From positions 1 through 5,856 of the forward strand of contig CAKTZP010000127.1 in the NCBI GenBank assembly GCA_934636045.1: a DNA stretch of 5,856 bases. The letters run 5' to 3'. The DNA is from an uncultured Oscillospiraceae bacterium (GTDB lineage: Bacteria > Bacillota > Clostridia > Oscillospirales > Oscillospiraceae). The notes under the pieces are model-generated. The model was not told where the DNA came from. It worked only from the letters and a program-made list of their open reading frames with translations, and did no database searches. The translations under genes were made by a program, and so were the position numbers. Each line of letters starts with the position of its first letter. Within the stretch, counting starts at the first letter, position 1. Shown here piece by piece: positions 1-5,738 of the stretch.

Positions 1-6
1 TGAAAC

Positions 7-225
7 TTGGCAAAAGACGACGTAATCGAACTTGAGGGCATCGTAACCGATGCACTGCCGAATGCAATGTTCAAAGTCAAGATCGGCGGCGAGCATACCA
101 TTCTGGCACACATTTCCGGCAAGCTCAGAATGAACTATATCAAGATCTTGCCCGGTGACAAGGTAACTGTTCAGATGTCTCCGTACGATCTGACCCAAGG
201 CCGGATCACATGGAGAAGCAAGTAA
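7..225 (+). CDS. infA: Translation initiation factor IF-1
   Basis: IF-1 binds the A site of the 30S subunit and works with IF-2 and IF-3 during initiation in the cytoplasm. The product is 72 residues, the same as the usual family length, and is a single S1-type OB-fold. Conserved stretches include ALPNAMFKV (16-24), [19 protein letters not shown] (33-51) and [13 protein letters not shown] (58-70). The start is TTG: an in-frame TGA at 1-3 lies two codons upstream, and the next in-frame ATG would remove the first 20 residues, so TTG at position 7 is the only start giving a full protein. Its ribosome binding site must lie left of the window, probably inside the upstream gene. The TGA at 1-3 may itself end that gene, but this cannot be confirmed. 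A 35-base gap with a strong AGGAGG leads to rpmJ, as in many Firmicutes. Confidence 0.97.
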   Translation: MAKDDVIELEGIVTDALPNAMFKVKIGGEHTILAHISGKLRMNYIKILPGDKVTVQMSPYDLTQGRITWRSK

Positions 226-260
226 ACTAGAGACATTGTTCTCATAGGAGGTTAAACAGT

Positions 261-374
261 ATGAAGGTTAGACCGTCCGTGAAGCCCATGTGCGAAAAAT
301 GTAAGATTATCAAGCGCAAGGGTCGCGTCATGGTAATTTGCGAAAACCCCAAGCATAAGCAGAGACAAGGCTAA
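261..374 (+). CDS. rpmJ: 50S ribosomal protein L36 (zinc-binding type)
   Basis: This 37-residue protein is a small late-assembling component of the large ribosomal subunit. It starts [15 protein letters not shown] and has the Cys11, Cys14, Cys27, His32 set that forms the zinc ribbon of the C+ type of L36. The length equals the usual 37-38 residues. AGGAGG at 246-251 sits nine bases before the ATG. The gene lies between infA and rpsM, its usual position in Firmicutes. It is short enough to be missed by ORF callers. The presence of all four ligands implies the zinc-dependent form rather than the ligand-free paralogue some bacteria induce under zinc starvation. Confidence 0.97.
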   Translation: MKVRPSVKPMCEKCKIIKRKGRVMVICENPKHKQRQG

Positions 375-395
375 TAGGAGGTGCTCTAAAAGTAT

Positions 396-764
396 ATGGC
401 ACGTATTGCTGGTATTGACCTGCCCCGCGAGAAGAGAATTGAGATCGGTCTCACTTATATCTTCGGCATTGGCAGAAAAAGCGCCAAGGACATCCTCGCG
501 ATGGCCGGCGTCAACCCCGACACCCGCGTCAAGGATCTGACCGAAGATCAGGAAGCTGCGCTTCGTGACGTCATTGACAAGAACTACACCATCGAGGGCG
601 ACCTCCGCCGTGAAGTTGCTCTGAATATCAAGCGGCTGACCGAAATCGGTTGCTATCGCGGCCTGCGTCATCGCCGCGGCCTGCCCGTTCGCGGTCAGCG
701 CACCAAGACCAACGCCCGCACCCGCAAAGGTCCGAAGAAGACCATTGCGAATAAGAAGAAGTAA
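396..764 (+). CDS. rpsM: 30S ribosomal protein S13
   Basis: S13 sits in the head of the small subunit, contacts 16S rRNA and P-site tRNA, and forms bridges to the 50S subunit. The product is 122 residues, normal for the family. It opens [20 protein letters not shown], continues with [14 protein letters not shown] (21-34) of the helix-two-turn-helix region, and carries the hallmark [19 protein letters not shown] at 85-103. The basic tail ends in IANKKK, as expected for an extension that reaches toward tRNA. AGGAGGTG at 376-383 precedes the ATG by 12 bases. The gap from rpmJ is 21 bases and the gap to rpsK only 14, so these genes are cotranscribed. Confidence 0.98.
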   Translation: MARIAGIDLPREKRIEIGLTYIFGIGRKSAKDILAMAGVNPDTRVKDLTEDQEAALRDVIDKNYTIEGDLRREVALNIKRLTEIGCYRGLRHRRGLPVRGQRTKTNARTRKGPKKTIANKKK

Positions 765-778
765 GGAGGGATATGTAA

Positions 779-1180
779 ATGGCAAAGGCAAGTGCTAAGA
801 AAGTCGTCAAGCGCCGTCGCGAGCGCAAGAATGTTGAAAAGGGCGCCGTTCATATCCGTTCTTCTTTCAACAACACCATGATTACCGTTACCGACCTGCA
901 GGGCAATGCTCTTTCTTGGGCATCCTCCGGCGGCCTCGGCTTCCGCGGTTCCCGTAAGTCCACGCCGTACGCTGCGCAGATGTGCGCGGAGACCGCTGCG
1001 AAGGCAGCCATCGACGCCTGCGGCCTGAAGACCGTTGAGGTCTATGTCAAGGGCCCCGGTCAGGGTCGTGAGGCTGCGATTCGTGCGCTCCAGTCCGCCG
1101 GTCTGGAAGTCGTTTCTATCAAGGACGTTACCCCCATTCCCCACAATGGCTGCCGTCCCCCGAAGAGACGCCGCGTCTAA
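779..1180 (+). CDS. rpsK: 30S ribosomal protein S11
   Basis: S11 lies on the platform of the small subunit next to the 3' region of 16S rRNA. The product has 133 residues, close to the family norm. Recognisable blocks are the basic N-terminal tail (1-18), [15 protein letters not shown] (25-39), [19 protein letters not shown] (49-67), [15 protein letters not shown] (90-104) and the terminal [11 protein letters not shown]. The Asn123-Gly124 pair matches the site reported to form isoaspartate in Escherichia coli S11; whether that happens here is not visible. The Shine-Dalgarno AAGGAGGG at 763-770 overlaps the rpsM stop codon, which suggests translational coupling. Confidence 0.98.
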   Translation: MAKASAKKVVKRRRERKNVEKGAVHIRSSFNNTMITVTDLQGNALSWASSGGLGFRGSRKSTPYAAQMCAETAAKAAIDACGLKTVEVYVKGPGQGREAAIRALQSAGLEVVSIKDVTPIPHNGCRPPKRRRV

Positions 1181-1203
1181 TTCATTAAGGAGGATAAGTT
1201 AGA

Positions 1204-1800
1204 ATGGCAAAAAATACTCAGCCCGTTCTCAAGCGCTGCCGTACGCTGGGCGTTTCTCCTGCTGCTATGGGTTATTCCAAGACTTCCAACAAGAACCCCG
1301 GCGGTCAGAGAAGAGCAAAGAAGTCTGAATATTCCCTGCAGTTGACCGAAAAGCAGAAGGTCAAGTTCGTATATGGCATCCTCGAGAAGCAGTTCCGTAT
1401 GTACTACGAGAAGGCTGCCCGCGCCGAGGGCAACACCGGTGAGGTTCTTCTGAGCCTGATCGAGCGCCGTCTGGACAACGTCGTGTACCGTCTGGGCTTT
1501 GCTTCCACCCGCCGCGAGGCGCGTCAGCTCGTCAACCACGGTCACTATACCGTCAACGGCAAGCGCGTGAACATCCCCTCCTACATGGTTAAGGTCGGCG
1601 ATGTCATCGCTGTCAGCGAAAAGAGCTGCTCCAACAATCGTTTCAAGAAGCTGAAGGAAGACGACGCGTTCGTCGCCGCTCCGAAGTGGCTGGATCGGGA
1701 CAAGAACACCCTCACCGGTAAGGTCCTTGCACTTCCCGCTCGGGACGATATCGACTTTGAAATTGCCGAACACCTCATCGTCGAGTTGTACTCCAAGTAA
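1204..1800 (+). CDS. rpsD: 30S ribosomal protein S4
   Basis: S4 is a primary 16S rRNA-binding protein that nucleates assembly of the 30S body. In some bacteria it represses its own operon. The product is 198 residues against a usual 200 or so. The S4 RNA-binding domain spans about 88-150 with [20 protein letters not shown] (89-108) and the NHGH block (111-114); the C-terminus LIVELYSK is typical. The N-terminal segment has a single cysteine (Cys12), so it is the zinc-free type. AAGGAGGA at 1187-1194 precedes the ATG. In Bacillus subtilis rpsD is a separate transcription unit, whereas here it sits between rpsK and rpoA, as in clostridia and Escherichia coli. An 80-base gap follows. Confidence 0.97.
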   Translation: MAKNTQPVLKRCRTLGVSPAAMGYSKTSNKNPGGQRRAKKSEYSLQLTEKQKVKFVYGILEKQFRMYYEKAARAEGNTGEVLLSLIERRLDNVVYRLGFASTRREARQLVNHGHYTVNGKRVNIPSYMVKVGDVIAVSEKSCSNNRFKKLKEDDAFVAAPKWLDRDKNTLTGKVLALPARDDIDFEIAEHLIVELYSK

Positions 1801-1837
1801 CGCTTCACCCTCGTTTATTGGTAAGCTGTTTTACACC

Positions 1838-1855
1838 GCAAGACCAGTGTTTTGC
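1838..1855 (+). other. Small stem-loop in the rpsD-rpoA gap
   Basis: GCAAGAC at 1838-1844 pairs with GTTTTGC at 1849-1855 (seven pairs, one of them G-U) around a CAGT tetraloop. It ends nine bases before the rpoA ribosome binding site AGGAGGG (1865-1871). No U-run follows, so it is not an ordinary terminator. The gap of 80 bases is the longest inside this operon. The element could be an mRNA processing or stability signal, an autogenous control site, or chance; only the pairing itself is seen. Confidence 0.35.
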
Positions 1856-1880
1856 AAAATAATAAGGAGGGTATTAGTTT

Positions 1881-2840
1881 ATGGTAGAAATTGATAAGCC
1901 GCGTATTGAGTGTATCGACTCTCCCGAAGATCCGTCCCATGGCGTATTTTTCGTAGAGCCGCTGGAGCGGGGCTATGGCACCACGCTCGGCAACTCTCTG
2001 AGAAGAATTCTTCTGTCGTCTCTGCCCGGCACCGCCGCGACCTCCATTAAGATCGCCGGTGTCCAGCATGAGTTCTCCACGATCCCCGGTGTTAAGGAAG
2101 ACGTTACCGAAATCGTCCTGAACGTCAAGCAGATCATTGCCAAGCTGCATTGCGACGGCGTGAAGACGGTCTATATTGATGCTGCCGGTGAGTGCGAGAT
2201 CACGGCCGGCGACATCAAGGTCGACGATGAGATCGAGATCATCAACAAGAATCTCCACATCTGCTCGCTCGGCCCTGACGCGACGCTCAATATGGAGATC
2301 ACGATGAGCCGCGGCCGCGGTTATGTTCCCGCCGACCGCAACAAGACTCCCCAGACCCCCATTGGCGTGATTCCGGTCGACTCCCTGTATTCGCCTGTCT
2401 ATAAGGTCAACTACACGGTGGAAAACACCCGCGTGGGCAACATGACCGACTATGACAAGCTGACGCTTGAGGTCTGGACGGATGCAACGACCACAGCGAA
2501 GGACGCTGTGTCCATCGCTGCCAAGATCCTTACCGAGCATCTGACCCTCTTCACCGATCTTTCCGACACGGTGGCGAGCCAGTCGATCGTTCGCGAGAAG
2601 AATCCGGATGTGGATCCCCCCGCACTGAAGCTGACCATCGAGGAGCTTGACCTTTCCGTCCGCAGCTTCAACTGCCTCAAGCGCGCCAACATCAACACCG
2701 TCCGCGATCTGATCAACAAGACCCCGGAGGAAATGATGAAGGTTCGCAACATGGGCAAGAAGTCGCTCGATGAGGTGCAGAACAAGCTGGCCATGATGGG
2801 ACTGTCTCTGGCGACGGAGGAGTCCGGCAACAACAACTAA
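1881..2840 (+). CDS. rpoA: DNA-directed RNA polymerase subunit alpha
   Basis: The alpha dimer scaffolds assembly of beta and beta-prime, and its C-terminal domain contacts UP-element DNA and activators. The product is 319 residues, normal for Firmicutes. The N-terminal assembly domain (about 1-230) contains the dimerisation motif [20 protein letters not shown] at 31-50. A linker around 232-250 leads to the helix-hairpin-helix C-terminal domain (about 250-312), with [14 protein letters not shown] (258-271) and [13 protein letters not shown] (291-303). Arg261 corresponds to Escherichia coli Arg265, the key DNA-contacting residue, so UP-element recognition should be intact. This fits the A-tracts seen upstream of the promoter near the right end of the window. 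AGGAGGG at 1865-1871 precedes the ATG by nine bases. Confidence 0.98.
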   Translation: MVEIDKPRIECIDSPEDPSHGVFFVEPLERGYGTTLGNSLRRILLSSLPGTAATSIKIAGVQHEFSTIPGVKEDVTEIVLNVKQIIAKLHCDGVKTVYIDAAGECEITAGDIKVDDEIEIINKNLHICSLGPDATLNMEITMSRGRGYVPADRNKTPQTPIGVIPVDSLYSPVYKVNYTVENTRVGNMTDYDKLTLEVWTDATTTAKDAVSIAAKILTEHLTLFTDLSDTVASQSIVREKNPDVDPPALKLTIEELDLSVRSFNCLKRANINTVRDLINKTPEEMMKVRNMGKKSLDEVQNKLAMMGLSLATEESGNNN

Positions 2841-2871
2841 AGTTTGACCTTTCAAGAAGGAGGAAATACGA

Positions 2872-3213
2872 ATGTTTGGAACCCGTAAGCTCGGCAGAAC
2901 CAGCGATCAGCGCAAGGCGATGCTTCGCCAGCTGACCACCGATCTGCTTGACAACGGCAAGCTCGAAACAACCTTCTGCCGTGCAAAGGAAGTGCAGCCG
3001 GTCGTGGAGAAGATGATCACCCTCGGCAAGAAGGGCGATCTCGCCGCCTACCGCAAGGCGCTTTCCTACATCACGAAGGAAGATGTCGCGCACAAGCTGT
3101 TCAAGGAAACGGCTCCCAAGTATGCCGACCGCAACGGCGGCTACACCAGAGTCGTTCGCCTCGGCGCCCGCCGCGGTGACGCAGCGGAAATGGCGATCAT
3201 CGAGTTGGTGTAA
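2872..3213 (+). CDS. rplQ: 50S ribosomal protein L17
   Basis: L17 binds 23S rRNA near the polypeptide exit side of the large subunit. The product is 113 residues, the short form common in Firmicutes. It opens with the signature [20 protein letters not shown] (5-24), has [18 protein letters not shown] (32-49) in the middle, and ends with [20 protein letters not shown] (91-110). AAGGAGGA at 2857-2864 lies seven bases before the ATG, and the gap from rpoA is 31 bases. It is the last gene of the ribosomal operon: a strong terminator begins 16 bases after its stop. Confidence 0.98.
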   Translation: MFGTRKLGRTSDQRKAMLRQLTTDLLDNGKLETTFCRAKEVQPVVEKMITLGKKGDLAAYRKALSYITKEDVAHKLFKETAPKYADRNGGYTRVVRLGARRGDAAEMAIIELV

Positions 3214-3229
3214 TTGAAAAAAGCACATT

Positions 3230-3262
3230 GGGCTGCTCCGTGAATTTCGGAGCAGCCCTTTT
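3230..3262 (+). terminator. Rho-independent terminator after rplQ
   Basis: GGGCTGCTCCG (3230-3240) and CGGAGCAGCCC (3248-3258) form a perfect 11-bp stem around a 7-base loop, followed by TTTT (3259-3262). The run of six A residues at 3217-3222 before the stem adds nothing required. It lies 16 bases after the rplQ stop and marks the end of the ribosomal-protein supercluster. Confidence 0.93.
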
Positions 3263-3272
3263 GCTGTCCCTG

Positions 3273-3301
3273 TTGCAAATCCGTGCGCATTGTGTTACAA
3301 T
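3273..3301 (+). promoter_or_regulatory. Sigma-A promoter of the femX-alr unit
   Basis: TTGCAA (-35, 3273-3278) and TACAAT (-10, 3296-3301) are separated by exactly 17 bases. A TG at 3293-3294, one base before the -10, makes it an extended -10 promoter. Transcription should begin near 3308, giving an untranslated leader of about 65 bases before the femX ATG. The promoter starts 10 bases after the rplQ terminator, so the downstream pair is expressed independently of the ribosomal operon. No operator or riboswitch is evident in the leader. Confidence 0.75.
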
Positions 3302-3373
3302 TACCTTGGAATGCTATGGAGAAACCCTCTGCGCCCGGCGTGGCGGCGGAGGCGTAGAATTGGAGATAACACT

Positions 3374-4444
3374 ATGACCGAACTGGTAACCGAAAAAACC
3401 TTGGCGGAATACGAGACCTTTGTGCAGGGGCACCCGAAGGGACATTTTGCGCAGAGCAGCCTCTGGGCCAAGCAGAAGCCCGCATGGTCGTGGAAGGCCA
3501 TCATCAGCCGCGACGACGAGGGCAAGATCCGTGGAAGCGTCGCGTTCCTGATCCGCAAAATGCCCTTCATTGGCCGAAACATGATGTACGCCTGCCGCGG
3601 CCCGGTCTGCGATCTGGATGACCGCGCGACCTTTGACGAGCTGATGGCGGCGGCGCGGGCGCTGGCCGCACAGGAAAAGGCCTATGTGATCAAAATTGAC
3701 CCCGATGTGCCGTCGGATCAGACGGATTTTGTGAAAATGCTGGAGGAAAACGGCTTCCGCACGCGCGATACCGGCAAGAACTTCGAGGCCATCCAGCCGC
3801 GCTACGTCTTCCGGCTCTATCTGAACGGCCGCAGCGAGGAGGAGCTTCTGGCCTCCTTCCATCAAAAGTGGCGCTATAATATTCGCCTCGCGACGAAAAA
3901 GGGCGTTGAGGTACGCATCTGCGGCAAGGAAATGGTGCCCGATTTTGCGCGCATCATGGTCGAAACCGGTCTGCGCGACAATTTTGCAACCCGTCCGCCT
4001 GAGTATTTTTCGGCCATGCTGGATAATTTCGGAGAAAGATGCCGCCTTTATATGGCATTTTATGAGGACAAGCCCATCGCTGGGACGCTGGCCATTCATT
4101 ACGGCGACAAGGTGTGGTATCTTTACGGCGCGTCGTCGAATGAGTATCGCAATCTGATGCCGAACTACCTGCTGCAGTGGCGCATGATCCAGTGGGCGAT
4201 CGAGACCGGCTGCCGCGTTTACGATTTCCGCGGCGTCTCCGGCGACATTTCTGAGGATAATCCTCATTATGGCCTCTACCGCTTCAAGCAGGGCTTCCAC
4301 GGCGAGTTTACGGAGTTCGTCGGCGAATACGACAATGTACAGAACCGCCTGATGTATTTCATTGCCGAAAAGGGCAGCCTTGCCTATAAGGGCCTGGCCG
4401 CAAAGCTCTACCGAATCAAAAATCGCGGGAAAAAGGATGCGTGA
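3374..4444 (+). CDS. FemX/FemAB-family peptidoglycan aminoacyltransferase
   Basis: Enzymes of this family use aminoacyl-tRNA to add amino acids to the side chain of the stem peptide of a cell-wall precursor, in the cytoplasm or at the inner membrane face. The product is 356 residues with no signal peptide or membrane helix, and has two GNAT-like halves. Family blocks are HFAQSSLWAKQK (24-35), YACRGPVCD (72-80), KWRYNIRLATKKGVEV (165-180), YGASSNEYRNLMPNYLLQW (251-269), YDFRGVSGD (283-291) and GLYRFKQGFHGEF (300-312). It lacks the coiled-coil arm of staphylococcal FemA, so its architecture is like FemX of Weissella. ATG 3374 is chosen because GGAGAT (3362-3367) precedes it; upstream in-frame starts (TTG 3290, ATG 3311) overlap the promoter or fall at the transcript start without a binding site. 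The amino acid transferred cannot be read from sequence. Confidence 0.88.
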   Translation: MTELVTEKTLAEYETFVQGHPKGHFAQSSLWAKQKPAWSWKAIISRDDEGKIRGSVAFLIRKMPFIGRNMMYACRGPVCDLDDRATFDELMAAARALAAQEKAYVIKIDPDVPSDQTDFVKMLEENGFRTRDTGKNFEAIQPRYVFRLYLNGRSEEELLASFHQKWRYNIRLATKKGVEVRICGKEMVPDFARIMVETGLRDNFATRPPEYFSAMLDNFGERCRLYMAFYEDKPIAGTLAIHYGDKVWYLYGASSNEYRNLMPNYLLQWRMIQWAIETGCRVYDFRGVSGDISEDNPHYGLYRFKQGFHGEFTEFVGEYDNVQNRLMYFIAEKGSLAYKGLAAKLYRIKNRGKKDA

Positions 4445-4447
4445 GCC

Positions 4448-5533
4448 ATGACCACCTATATCGTCAGCCGGGATATCCTCGCTAAAAATGTAAAAAAGCT
4501 GCAAAAGCGCGCCGGTCCCGTTCCCATTTGGGCGGTCATCAAGGGCGACGGCTACGGCCTCGGCGCGCTGCCGCTGGCCGAGGCGCTGCGCGAAAACGGA
4601 ATTACCCATTTTTGCGTTACCGAGCCGTGTGAGGCCGAACTTCTGCGGCAGAATGGCTTTGAGCGCGAGACCATCCTCATGCTGCGCGAAACGCAGCAGC
4701 GCGAGGAGCTTGGCCGCCTGCTCGATGCACGCGCCATCCTGACCGTCGGCTCGACCGCCACGGCCAAATGCATCAACGACATCGCCGCCACCCGCGCCGA
4801 CATGGCCGAGGTGCACCTCAAGATCGACACCGGCATGGGGCGCTTCGGCTTCCTGCCGGAGCAGACTGACGAGATCATCGCGCTGTATGGCGCGATGCCC
4901 TGCCTGACCTTCGGCGGCATTTATACACATTTTAACTGCGCGTTCTCCGATGAGACACTCACGCGGCAGGAGTTCGCGGCGTTTCAAGGCGTGATTGACC
5001 GCCTCCACGCTGCAGGGCTGGAAACCGGCGTCGTCCATTGCTGCAATTCTGCGGCCTTCCTGCGCTTTTCGGAGATGCACTGCGACGGCGTGCGCCTCGG
5101 CTCGGCGCTGCTCGGCCGCATGCCGTTCAAAACGGAGCTGCAGCCCGTCGGCTATGTGCAGACGCAGATCGATACCGTCCGCACCCTGCCCGCCGGGCAT
5201 ACGACCGGCTACGGCGCGCTCTGGCGCGCCAAGCGTGACACGCCCGTCGCTATCCTGCCCGTCGGCTGGTACCATGGCTTCAACGTCAGCTGCCGCCCGG
5301 ATATGAGCCGCGGCGTGGACTGCCTTCGCAGCGGCCTTTCGGCCTTCAAGCAGCTGCTCCACCGCCGCCGCGTCACCGTCGAGATCAACGGCAAGCGCTG
5401 CTCCGTCATCGGTGCCATTGGTATGCTGCACGTTGCTGTCAATATTACCGGCGTTTCCTGCAAGCCCGGCGATCCGGCAATCCTGCAAATCAATCCCCTC
5501 CATGTGAAGGGAATCCCCGTACGGTTCCGCTGA
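4448..5533 (+). CDS. alr: Alanine racemase-family PLP enzyme, divergent active site
   Basis: The family is fold-type III, PLP-dependent and interconverts L- and D-alanine (sometimes serine) for peptidoglycan. The product is 361 residues: a TIM barrel (about 1-235) and a C-terminal beta domain. Preserved against the Geobacillus enzyme are PLP-lysine Lys32 in AVIKGDGYG, Tyr36, Arg132 in TGMGRFG, His161, Ser201 in NSAA, Arg216 in VRLG and the second catalytic base Tyr255 in TGYGALW. Changed: GYADG reads GWYHG (273-277) and RICMD reads AIGML (323-327). No tyrosine occurs after residue 275, so the pocket Tyr354 equivalent is missing. About 20 extra residues lie between 279 and 308. The start ATG has AAGGA at 4433-4437 inside the end of femX, only three bases separate the genes, and tandem in-frame stops TGA TAG end it. 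Racemase activity is likely; alanine as the substrate is less certain. Confidence 0.85.
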   Translation: MTTYIVSRDILAKNVKKLQKRAGPVPIWAVIKGDGYGLGALPLAEALRENGITHFCVTEPCEAELLRQNGFERETILMLRETQQREELGRLLDARAILTVGSTATAKCINDIAATRADMAEVHLKIDTGMGRFGFLPEQTDEIIALYGAMPCLTFGGIYTHFNCAFSDETLTRQEFAAFQGVIDRLHAAGLETGVVHCCNSAAFLRFSEMHCDGVRLGSALLGRMPFKTELQPVGYVQTQIDTVRTLPAGHTTGYGALWRAKRDTPVAILPVGWYHGFNVSCRPDMSRGVDCLRSGLSAFKQLLHRRRVTVEINGKRCSVIGAIGMLHVAVNITGVSCKPGDPAILQINPLHVKGIPVRFR

Positions 5534-5546
5534 TAGCCAGCCGAAT

Positions 5547-5573
5547 GGAATTCGTACGGCGCGGGTGTCCGCA
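5547..5573 (+). repeat. Short palindromic repeat, copy 1 (shortened)
   Basis: GGAATTCGTACGGCGCG (5547-5563) matches 5598-5614 of copy 2 at 16 of 17 bases, and both copies finish with GTCCGCA (here 5567-5573). The interior is shorter than in copy 2 and forms a four-pair hairpin, GCGG-GTGT-CCGC at 5561-5572. An outer inverted repeat, CCGAAT (5541-5546) with ATTCGG (5576-5581), encloses it. It appears to be a derivative of the same element with part of the stem deleted. Confidence 0.6.
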
Positions 5574-5597
5574 ATATTCGGTGCCGGTGCTATCAAA

Positions 5598-5634
5598 GGA
5601 ATTCGTAGGGCGCGATGCCTACATCGCGTCCGCA
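5598..5634 (+). repeat. Short palindromic repeat, copy 2 (full)
   Basis: After the shared GGAATTCGTA lead, GGGCGCGATG (5608-5617) pairs with CATCGCGTCC (5622-5631), giving ten pairs with one G-U and a CCTA loop. The element closes with GTCCGCA (5628-5634). GC-rich palindromes introduced by a CGTAGGG-type lead are, to my recollection, widespread intergenic repeats in clostridial genomes; that dispersal cannot be tested in this window. It might act as a transcript stabiliser or weak terminator for alr. Confidence 0.6.
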
Positions 5635-5673
5635 CATTTCCACGGAGCAGGATAAGAAGCATGCCTTTTTCTC

Positions 5674-5698
5674 AAAAAAATGAAAAATCTCGAAAAAA
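5674..5698 (+). promoter_or_regulatory. A-tract UP-like element
   Basis: Three A-tracts at 5674-5680, 5683-5687 and 5693-5698 recur roughly once per helical turn and end five bases before the -35 box. With a start near 5738 they span about -64 to -40, where UP elements bind the alpha C-terminal domain. This spacing is seen directly; the role is inferred. Confidence 0.55.
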
Positions 5699-5702
5699 GT
5701 GG

Positions 5703-5731
5703 TTGACAAACGCGAGCCTCCGTGATATTAT
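5703..5731 (+). promoter_or_regulatory. Strong sigma-A promoter, probably of an rRNA operon
   Basis: A perfect -35 TTGACA (5703-5708) is followed after 17 bases by TATTAT (5726-5731), five of six matches to the -10 consensus, with TG at 5723-5724 making an extended -10. Transcription should begin near 5738, plausibly at a G. No divergent or downstream coding gene with a good ribosome binding site is visible within the window, so the target lies beyond the right edge. Confidence 0.85.
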
Positions 5732-5738
5732 GTATGAG

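Larger units (their letters stand above)
5537..5664. other. Intergenic region with palindromic repeats
   Basis: No coding sequence with a plausible ribosome binding site is seen here. The stretch contains a duplicated palindromic element and two nested inverted repeats, but no stem followed by a T-run, so no clear intrinsic terminator for the femX-alr unit was found. The T-run at 5666-5670 has no good stem before it. Termination may use the repeat hairpins or Rho. Confidence 0.5.

Noticed and set aside
1801..1864. A promoter for rpoA in the long gap after rpsD
   Set aside because: TTGGTA at 1818 has no -10 box at proper spacing, and the AATAAT near the ribosome binding site has no matching -35.
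1815..2855. A 346-codon minus-strand frame opposite rpoA
   Set aside because: It is antisense to an unmistakable rpoA and has the low-information composition of a shadow frame.
4442..4450. A femX-alr fusion protein by readthrough of the TGA
   Set aside because: The frames match, but a ribosome binding site and ATG for alr are present and nothing indicates recoding at this stop.
3314..5662. A 782-codon open frame on the minus strand covering both femX and alr
   Set aside because: It is a shadow. The two plus-strand genes are in the same frame and, with GC-rich codon use, avoid the sense codons TTA, CTA and TCA that would appear as stops on the opposite strand. The translation shows no recognisable family, while the plus strand gives two clear ones.
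5608..5670. A Rho-independent terminator for alr made from the repeat hairpin and the T-run at 5666-5670
   Set aside because: The T-run lies more than 30 bases after the hairpin, too far to act with it, and no other stem ends at the T-run.
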